Source: Bombiscardovia coagulans
GTDB lineage: Bacteria; Actinomycetota; Actinomycetes; Actinomycetales; Bifidobacteriaceae
Assembly (NCBI RefSeq): GCF_002259585.1
Contig: NZ_MWWS01000007.1
Coordinates: 44,066-108,065, forward strand
Reading direction: 5' to 3'
DNA: 64,000 nt
Shown: positions 57,588-64,000 of the stretch, in pieces
Position numbering within the stretch: the first letter of the stretch is position 1
Layout of the letters: every line of letters begins with the position of its first letter
Made by a program: the position numbers and the translations under genes
The notes under the pieces: generated by a model
The model's input: only the letters and a program-made list of their open reading frames with translations
Database searches by the model: none
What the model was told of the DNA's origin: nothing

Positions 57588-59450
57588 ATGGGAATCGACA
57601 TATTTCTGACCGTCGCCGACATTCTCATAGCAGCAGCATTAACATGGTTCATTATTTGGTATTTCCTCCTGCACCAACACGAAACAGAGAGCAACGACCA
57701 AGCTCATGGCTTCTTAGATACACAAGGGTCAGGAAAAGTAATTCAAGACAGCATGACGCACGATGAGCGTATACACCGCTTACGGATGAAGAGCCAGCAG
57801 ACCAAGAAGCTAACTCTTATTTCAGCCGTTCTAACAGCACCCGTCTTACTCATAGACTTGTGCACCCTGCTAAACCCTGCTGTCTTGCCAGCATGGCTTA
57901 CAAGCCCCTGGATTCAAGCAATTGTGATTACTCCAGTCGTTTTCTATTGCGGCAGACCTATATATGCCGATGGCTGGCAACAGTTGCGGCACAGCCAAAC
58001 AAACCTAAGTTCCTTAGTCACAATTGCCACAGCACTTGCCTATACGTACAGCCTTACAGCTTGTGCTTTTACCAATTTACTTCCCACAGGGTCCCAGCAA
58101 CCATATTTTGATGTAATTGGAACGATTACCACTTTGGCACTATTTGCTAGTCTCAGCGAGCAAAATGCTCGTCTCCGTGCATTGACCGGTAAACTCTTCC
58201 TCAACAAAACTACGAATCACATATTCACCAATCACCCAGATACCTCTCATCAAATCTCATCGCAGTTCGAGGGAATTATCTATAGGGCACTTTCCAGCAA
58301 ATCTGATAGCCAAAGTCAAGCTAACAAGTTCTTATCCAAAGCCGAACCAATCGTAATGATTATAGCTGTGTGGACATTTATGATCTGGCTTCTTGTAGGC
58401 CCACAACCGCACCTTGCTCATGCAGTAGCCAATGCTGTATCCGTACTGATTATCGCCTGTCCAACTGCTATTGCAGTCTCTATACCATTGTCTTTTACAA
58501 CAGCCTTAAGTTCCGGTTTGAACCACGGCATATTATATACTTCATACCAAGCCATGAATCAGCTAGCAGCCACACAGACTGTCGTTATCGATGAATCTGC
58601 TATAGGTACCACGATTCAATCCGATACCGGCCAGCCATCATTTGCCGAACTAGCAAGAACCAGCACCCATTTGCGGGGCATAGGAGTCACCTCTGTAGTT
58701 CTAGAAAAAGAGAACTCCGATACATCACAACAAGGTGACTATATCGAGAAAGCCGCCCGGGAAGCTGGTGTCGATTTCCTCTTTACCGGTGTAGACCACA
58801 AGCGCAAAGCCCACTGGACACAGCGCTTTAGCAATGACTTGCATCGCATGGTAGAAATGGAACCAACCACCAATTCAAATAACAGCAAGAGTGCAGGTTT
58901 CATTGCCTTTGCAGCAGCAGCTGGAGCAGAACCACAAGCACAGTCAGCTGCTCAAACACATATTGTTTTATCCCCTGATCTGTCCCCCTTGGCAGGCAAT
59001 GCACAGGCTCATCCGGAAGAGAGTATCGACCTTCTCCTACAAACCGGGAATTTAGATGGGATTGCACAGGCCATTGAATTAGCCCGAGCAAGCAAAAAAG
59101 TTAGCCACCTCAACCTTATATGGGCATACACGTATAACCTGCTAGCGGTGCTGCTAGCTACTGGAATTACATATCCAGTTTGGGGATGGATGCTTAACCC
59201 CATGGTGGCACCTGTTGCGACTCTTATTGCTGCCATAATACCGATTGGTAATCTCTTACTGCTTGGCAAACATACAAGATTGAGTAAGCGCTGGCATTTC
59301 CTAGCACAGGCTAAACCTGAAGAGCTACCCACATTGGCAGCCAGGCGCCCACAAATCATTGCAGACGCCGACCGCACCTATAACCTCAGTTCTGAGAATG
59401 CTGAGTGGCACCCTGCTGACCACCCTGTTCCTGACCAGACTCGTCAGTAG
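57588..59450 (+). CDS. P1B-type ATPase-like membrane protein lacking all catalytic motifs (pseudo-ATPase)
   Basis: 620 residues from ATG 57588 with AAGGAGG upstream. The membrane part follows CopA-type metal ATPases: GRPIYADGWQQLRHSQTNLSSLVTIATALAYTYSL (122-156), YFDVIGTITTLALF (173-186), SKSDSQSQANKFLSKAEPIVMIIAVWTF (about 237-264), and GILYTSYQAMNQLAATQTVVIDESAIG (314-340). Key parts are gone. The metal CPC is CPT (291-293), TGE is absent and the A domain is reduced to about 45 residues, DKTGT reads DESAI (Asp335), the N domain is missing (about 24 residues between 340 and LRGIG), and GDGxND is replaced by Ala-rich sequence (441-446). The reading frame is intact and long, so it is probably expressed. 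Metal-binding HMA domains are absent. It overlaps clpB tail to tail by 65 bp. Confidence 0.7.
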   Translation: MGIDIFLTVADILIAAALTWFIIWYFLLHQHETESNDQAHGFLDTQGSGKVIQDSMTHDERIHRLRMKSQQTKKLTLISAVLTAPVLLIDLCTLLNPAVLPAWLTSPWIQAIVITPVVFYCGRPIYADGWQQLRHSQTNLSSLVTIATALAYTYSLTACAFTNLLPTGSQQPYFDVIGTITTLALFASLSEQNARLRALTGKLFLNKTTNHIFTNHPDTSHQISSQFEGIIYRALSSKSDSQSQANKFLSKAEPIVMIIAVWTFMIWLLVGPQPHLAHAVANAVSVLIIACPTAIAVSIPLSFTTALSSGLNHGILYTSYQAMNQLAATQTVVIDESAIGTTIQSDTGQPSFAELARTSTHLRGIGVTSVVLEKENSDTSQQGDYIEKAAREAGVDFLFTGVDHKRKAHWTQRFSNDLHRMVEMEPTTNSNNSKSAGFIAFAAAAGAEPQAQSAAQTHIVLSPDLSPLAGNAQAHPEESIDLLLQTGNLDGIAQAIELARASKKVSHLNLIWAYTYNLLAVLLATGITYPVWGWMLNPMVAPVATLIAAIIPIGNLLLLGKHTRLSKRWHFLAQAKPEELPTLAARRPQIIADADRTYNLSSENAEWHPADHPVPDQTRQ

Positions 59451-62112
59451 CAACACTGTCCACCTGGATATCGTCAGCCACTAATTGGTCAGTAGACCAT
59501 GCGGAGAGCTCTAAGTGTTCGCCGCCAGTCTGATCAACCAGTACTGTATCTCCATCATGCACCTTGCCAGCCAGCAGCATTCGCGCCAACTGATCACCCA
59601 CTTCAGTTTGCACCAATCGACGTAGTGGTCTAGCCCCATAGGCTGGATCATATCCCATGTTGGCTAACCATTCACGGGCCGAATTCGACACATCGAGTGT
59701 GATGCGACGATCAGTCAAGCGACTAGCCACTTGCTGAACCTGAATATCAACGATGCTGCCTAGCTCTTCACGAGTAAGTGGATGGAAGACAATAAGATCA
59801 TCGAGACGATTGATGAACTCAGGCTTAAAGGAGGCATGAACCATGTCCATGACAGCCTTGTGCTGAGCCTCAGCATCCATCTGTTCATCCACCAAATACT
59901 GTGAACCTAAGTTAGAGGTCATAATCAAAATGGTGTTCTTAAAGTCAACCGTCCTACCTTGACCATCCGTTAAGCGCCCATCATCAAGCACCTGCAAGAG
60001 TATGTCGAAAACCTCAGGGTTGGCCTTTTCAACCTCATCAAAAAGCACCACTGAATATGGACGCCTGCGCACAGCTTCCGTCAGCTGTCCTCCCTCTTCA
60101 TACCCGACGTAGCCTGGAGCGGCACCTATGAGACGAGAAACAGAAGCCTTTTCCATGTATTCAGACATATCTATTCTTATCATGGCTTTCTCATCATCAA
60201 AGAGGAAATCCGCAAGAGCTTTAGCCAGCTCAGTCTTACCAACACCCGTAGGCCCTAAGAACATGAAGGAACCAGTGGGGCGGTCAGGGTCTGATATTCC
60301 TGCACGCGAGCGCCGGACAGCATCGGAGACAGCTTGAATCGCTTCTGATTGTCCAATAACCTTCTTGCTCAAGTAGTCTTCCATATGCAAGAGTTTTTCG
60401 TTCTCACCTTGCATGAGGCGGCCTACTGGAATACCAGTCCAGTCCGCAACAATCTCAGCCACTGAGTCGGCATCCACATGGTCAGGAACCATGGGTTCTT
60501 GCTCTTCGTTACTGCTATCAGCCTCAGTTCCACTAGCGGTTTTGTCCTTATCTGCTTCGCTTTCTGCCTGAGCTAATTGCTTGCGGATAGTGGGAATCTC
60601 ACCGTACAGAAGTCTCGAAGCCTTCTCCAAATCACCTTCACGGGTGGCTTTATCTGCTTCAACTCGCAGAGCATCGAGCTGGGCACGCAAATCACCTACC
60701 TTATTGTGCCCTGCCTTCTCCTGCTCCCAACGAGACTTGAGACCAGAGAGTTTCTCTTTGGTGTCAGCGAGTTCAGCCTGCAACTTCTTCAACCGATCTT
60801 GAGACGACAAATCGTCTGCTTTTTTCAGCTGCATCTCTTCCATCTCAAGACGGGTAACTTTACGCTGGAGTTCATCAATTTCTTCTGGCTGCGAATCCAA
60901 TTCCATCCGCAAATGCGCAGCTGCTTCATCAACCAGATCAATGGCTTTATCAGGAAGCTGGCGCCCAGTAATATACCGATTAGATAAGGTGGCGGCAGCA
61001 ACTAACGCATCGTCTCCTATAGTCACTTTGTGATGGGCTTCATACCGCTGCTTTAACCCGCGAAGAATAGCGATAGTATCCTCTACTGATGGCTCACCGA
61101 CAAAGACTTGCTGGAAGCGTCGTTCTAGAGCGGGATCTTTTTCAATATTTTCCCTATACTCATCCAGCGTTGTCGCACCAATAAGGCGAAGTTCTCCGCG
61201 TGCCAACATCGGTTTGAGCATGTTGCCAGCATCCATTGACCCTTCGCTAGCACCAGCACCAACAATTGTGTGAATCTCATCAATAAAAGTAATTATCTGC
61301 CCATTAGCTGCCTTTATTTCATTGAGTACAGCCTTAAGACGCTCCTCGAATTCACCACGATATTTGGAACCTGCAACCATCGACGACAGGTCTAGAGAGA
61401 TTAATCTCTTTCCCTCGAGACCTGTGGGAACGTCTCCTGCCACAATCCGCTGCGCTAGCCCCTCAACTACAGCAGTTTTTCCGACGCCTGGCTCACCGAT
61501 CAATACAGGATTATTTTTAGTACGCCGCGACAATATCTGAATCACCCTACGGATTTCTTGGTCACGACCGATAACTGGATCTAACTTACCTTCTTTTGCT
61601 TGAGCAGTGAGATCAATTGAGTATTTTTCCAGTGCTTTGTATGTACCTTCAGCGTCCTGACTGGTTACCTTAGCATTTCCACGAATTTCTGGGATAGCCT
61701 TGCGTAGAGTTTCAGCAGTGGCACCAGATTGTTTCAAAATTGTGGATGCCTGAGCATCTCCTTCTGCTATAGCTATAAGCAGATGCTCAGTAGAAACATA
61801 TTCATCTCCCATTCGACGCATTTCTTGTTCAGCATCCGATAAGACCTTAGTTAGCTGACGGCTTGCTGATGGCTGTGCTGAGCTTGCACTTGATGCCGAA
61901 GGCAGAGCAACTAATGCATTGCGAACAGCAGCACCGATGGTTTGAGGATCAGCACCGACTGCCTGCAAGAGGCTAGGCACGACTCCTGATTGCTGTCGGA
62001 TCAACGAATCCAGCAGGTGCAATGTATCTACCTGTGGGTTACCTGCCGCAGATGCAGACTGTATAGCATCTCCCAAGGCCTCTTGAGCCATGGTGGTAAA
62101 GTTGTGTTCCAT
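59386..62112 (-). CDS. clpB: ATP-dependent disaggregase ClpB
   Basis: 908 residues. It has the N-terminal Clp_N repeats (residues 1-145), the first AAA+ with GEPGVGKT (206-213), the middle coiled coil (about 410-530), and the second AAA+ with GPTGVGKTE followed by [35 protein letters not shown]. An acidic insertion (about 540-555) sits before the second AAA+. It works with DnaK to dissolve protein aggregates after heat stress. A perfect HAIR element 100 bp upstream indicates HspR control. Confidence 0.97.
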   Translation of the reverse strand: MEHNFTTMAQEALGDAIQSASAAGNPQVDTLHLLDSLIRQQSGVVPSLLQAVGADPQTIGAAVRNALVALPSASSASSAQPSASRQLTKVLSDAEQEMRRMGDEYVSTEHLLIAIAEGDAQASTILKQSGATAETLRKAIPEIRGNAKVTSQDAEGTYKALEKYSIDLTAQAKEGKLDPVIGRDQEIRRVIQILSRRTKNNPVLIGEPGVGKTAVVEGLAQRIVAGDVPTGLEGKRLISLDLSSMVAGSKYRGEFEERLKAVLNEIKAANGQIITFIDEIHTIVGAGASEGSMDAGNMLKPMLARGELRLIGATTLDEYRENIEKDPALERRFQQVFVGEPSVEDTIAILRGLKQRYEAHHKVTIGDDALVAAATLSNRYITGRQLPDKAIDLVDEAAAHLRMELDSQPEEIDELQRKVTRLEMEEMQLKKADDLSSQDRLKKLQAELADTKEKLSGLKSRWEQEKAGHNKVGDLRAQLDALRVEADKATREGDLEKASRLLYGEIPTIRKQLAQAESEADKDKTASGTEADSSNEEQEPMVPDHVDADSVAEIVADWTGIPVGRLMQGENEKLLHMEDYLSKKVIGQSEAIQAVSDAVRRSRAGISDPDRPTGSFMFLGPTGVGKTELAKALADFLFDDEKAMIRIDMSEYMEKASVSRLIGAAPGYVGYEEGGQLTEAVRRRPYSVVLFDEVEKANPEVFDILLQVLDDGRLTDGQGRTVDFKNTILIMTSNLGSQYLVDEQMDAEAQHKAVMDMVHASFKPEFINRLDDLIVFHPLTREELGSIVDIQVQQVASRLTDRRITLDVSNSAREWLANMGYDPAYGARPLRRLVQTEVGDQLARMLLAGKVHDGDTVLVDQTGGEHLELSAWSTDQLVADDIQVDSVATDESGQEQGGQQGATQHSQN

Positions 62113-62210
62113 TCTTCCTCCAAGCGCTGATGGTCCTGCCTACTCTTTATGCAAGACCCTTTTGTCTTTATCTACCAAAGTCAACCAGAGTTTCATATCA
62201 TCTATTCCCA

Positions 62211-62237
62211 AAACTTGAGTTGTTGTCACTCAAGTTT
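62211..62237 (-). promoter_or_regulatory. HAIR element (HspR-binding site) upstream of clpB
   Basis: CTTGAGT (62214-62220), seven bases, ACTCAAG (62228-62234), an exact match to the actinobacterial HAIR consensus. The arms extend to ten paired bases with AAA/TTT. It lies 100 bp before the clpB ATG. HspR repressor would bind here under normal conditions. Confidence 0.93.
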
Positions 62238-62264
62238 TATGGTAAGGGTATCTATAAAAGATAG

Positions 62265-62299
62265 CAAAGGCCCTCAGGATATAAACCTGAGGGCCTTTG
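62265..62299 (-). terminator. rho-independent terminator of the InlB-repeat gene
   Basis: A perfect 14-bp stem (62265-62278 with 62286-62299, 7-base loop) 33 bp after the minus-strand stop, followed by a T-rich run. It insulates clpB from the surface gene. Confidence 0.92.
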
Positions 62300-62331
62300 A
62301 ACTTACTGCTTTTTATTGGCAATAACTGGTT

Positions 62332-64000
62332 TTACTTAGCTGAACGCTTTCGTGAAATCCACATGGCAGCTAAAGCAGCCACTAACATGGTCAAACCAAG
62401 GCCAAGGACTCCTAATACATCAGAACCAGTTCTGGCAAGAATGCCTGGATCCTCCTGCGAAGGCGCTGACTCGGTCGCAGAACCGACAGTCTTAGGGGTA
62501 TCCCTTGGAGCTACATCTGGATCTACATTTGTAGCTGGATCCTTAGCACTATGCCCCTGAGCACCATCACTGTGAGAAGCCGATCCGGAGGAAGAAGCTG
62601 GTACATCTATCTTCTGCCATTGAGCATATACTTTAGTATTTGCCTTAATCTTGGTCGAGAAGTCAAATGGGTTCTTACCTTCTGGATCAAGAGTCCAGCC
62701 GAGGAACTTAAAGCCTTCACGAGTAGGACCTGCGGGCTTATTTGCTGGCTTTTTGTACTGAACATGCTGCTCATTAACAGCTGAACCACCTTGTGGATCA
62801 AACGTCACTGTGTTCTCGATAGGCTTCCATACTGCGTAGAGAGTTGTACCATCAGGCACGGGAGTGGAGAAATCATAAGGCTTTGACCCATCTGGAGTCA
62901 GAGACCAACCCACAAACGTTGAACCTTCTAGTTTTGGATCTACAGGCTTGTCAGGAAGACCAGTGGAATTGATTCCAGTGGTTACGACAGGCTTTTCTGT
63001 CTGTTCATCGAAGTGAACTTTGGCTTTCGTCCACTGCCCGTAGACTGTGATGTTGCCAGTAACTGGGGTGTCAAACGTGTAAGGGTGCTTACCTTCTTTG
63101 TCTGTAGTCCAGCCTGCAAAGACATAGCCTGGTTTATTTCCTACTTCAGTAGGCTTGGTGGCCTTATCTTGGTATTCCACAGTCTGCGATGCAGGATTGG
63201 CTACCTGAGGATCTTGCGTATCAAAGGAAACGGTGTACTGATTCTTTTTCCACTGAGCATAAACAGTGGTGGCATCTTGAATTCCAGTATTAGCAAAATC
63301 AAACGGTATCGTACCAGCTTGATCAGCTGTCCAGCCAAGGAAAGTATACCCGTTCTTTGTTGGGTCACTTGGCTTATTTGCTTTATCTTCAAACAAAACA
63401 CTCTGGTTTTGCGCTGCTGGAGTACCATCTACAGCGTCCACAAACTTCACCGGGAAGGGAAGCTTTTCCCATTGGGCGTAGAGTTTGACATCACCAGTTA
63501 CAGGTGTATTAGCGAAATCATAATATGGTCCTCCAGGAGCATTCTGACTTGTAGACCAGCCGAGGAACTTATAACCGTGAGCACTTGGATCAGTGGGTTG
63601 AGTAACTCTACCATCATGTACTATTTCAGAGGAAGCAGGAGGGGTAACACCTGGTAACTGTGTGTCATACGAAACTGTGTACTTGTTAGGAACCCATCCT
63701 AAATGCACCTGAGTCATCGAATCAAATACTGTACTTTCTGGAATACAATCTGCCTTAGAAGTGTCAATTTTCCAGCATGGTGTATAACCTGGCTTGCTCA
63801 CTTTAGGAAATGTGACAGTTGACGGTGTTCCACCGTTAGTAATCTGAGTCGGGAAAGGCGTTGCCCCTGGTTCCGTTGTAGTAATTTCATTACCAGCCTC
63901 ATCCAAGAATTCTACCTTGGCAAGGACATTTTGGTTAACAGTGCCCTGAAAATTACCTTTACCCTTAATATTTTTAGCTTCAAAGCTTAAAGAGTATCTT
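62332..64000 (-). CDS. sortase-anchored surface protein with InlB-type repeats, 5' end cut by window
   Basis: At least 555 residues; the frame stays open to base 64000, so the N-terminus lies beyond the edge (the TTG at 63906 is internal). Six repeats of about 75 residues of the Listeria-Bacteroides InlB type: each begins with a TVSYD/TVxFD-like strand, passes the GY-x-FLGW(S/T) motif, and ends in xVYAQW. The sorting signal is LARTG, followed by a hydrophobic helix and an SRKRSAK tail. LAxTG fits class E sortases better than LPxTG ones, and it differs from the LPQTG of the adhesin at 20.6 kb. Such repeats usually form rigid stalks. Ligand unknown. Confidence 0.85.
   Translation of the reverse strand, partial: RYSLSFEAKNIKGKGNFQGTVNQNVLAKVEFLDEAGNEITTTEPGATPFPTQITNGGTPSTVTFPKVSKPGYTPCWKIDTSKADCIPESTVFDSMTQVHLGWVPNKYTVSYDTQLPGVTPPASSEIVHDGRVTQPTDPSAHGYKFLGWSTSQNAPGGPYYDFANTPVTGDVKLYAQWEKLPFPVKFVDAVDGTPAAQNQSVLFEDKANKPSDPTKNGYTFLGWTADQAGTIPFDFANTGIQDATTVYAQWKKNQYTVSFDTQDPQVANPASQTVEYQDKATKPTEVGNKPGYVFAGWTTDKEGKHPYTFDTPVTGNITVYGQWTKAKVHFDEQTEKPVVTTGINSTGLPDKPVDPKLEGSTFVGWSLTPDGSKPYDFSTPVPDGTTLYAVWKPIENTVTFDPQGGSAVNEQHVQYKKPANKPAGPTREGFKFLGWTLDPEGKNPFDFSTKIKANTKVYAQWQKIDVPASSSGSASHSDGAQGHSAKDPATNVDPDVAPRDTPKTVGSATESAPSQEDPGILARTGSDVLGVLGLGLTMLVAALAAMWISRKRSAK

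Overview
The window reads as a chromosomal segment of an actinobacterium, most likely a fairly AT-rich member of the Bifidobacteriaceae; I cannot fix the genus. Evidence: an F1Fo operon ending in a coupled nucS, a DUF2469 protein, a GlnR-type orphan regulator, a Rho with a long Arg/Asp/Asn-rich insertion, GatCAB, a HAIR element in front of clpB, an initiator tRNA of the type I recall from mycobacteria, and full AGGAGG Shine-Dalgarno sites with occasional GTG/TTG starts.

Layout. 1-4.4 kb: a cell-envelope cluster (Cys-less thioredoxin-fold protein cut by the left edge, a lipoprotein and a two-TM protein), a divergent FKBP lipoprotein, and nrdH. 4.7-12.6 kb: atpBEFHAGDC-nucS on the minus strand. 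12.9 kb: initiator tRNA with its own promoter and terminator. 13.1-20.2 kb: a sugar-uptake locus. chvE-gguA-gguB plus a small membrane protein run on the minus strand, and a ROK regulator, an orphan sugar-type ABC ATPase and a membrane protein run divergently. A 29-bp inverted repeat sits in the predicted chvE promoter. 20.6-26.0 kb: a 1408-residue LPQTG adhesin and a coiled-coil/Pro-Ala-rich membrane-anchored protein. 26.3 kb: ppa.

26.9-33.2 kb is the accessory part. It holds a three-gene ABC-2 exporter, a translationally coupled pair encoding a 66-residue Sec-exported peptide and a 59-residue two-TM protein, an MFS transporter behind a gene broken twice under a palindromic operator, a serine-recombinase remnant, and stretches of decayed DNA. 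The peptide/TM pair upstream of the exporter is the best candidate here for an undescribed system (bacteriocin/immunity-like), but that function is inference.

33.2-64 kb returns to housekeeping genes: an M20 deacylase, DUF3290-DUF421, glnR-nth, a membrane-anchored solute-binding protein, valS, chorismate mutase, rho, a UGM-like flavoprotein, GNAT-DUF2469, gatCAB, an ABC-2 exporter, a SPOUT methyltransferase with a degenerate PyrE homologue, rmuC, clpB, and an InlB-repeat surface protein with a LARTG sorting signal that runs off the right edge. Between rmuC and clpB lies a striking protein. It keeps the membrane skeleton of a P1B-type metal ATPase but has lost the A and N domains and all catalytic motifs.
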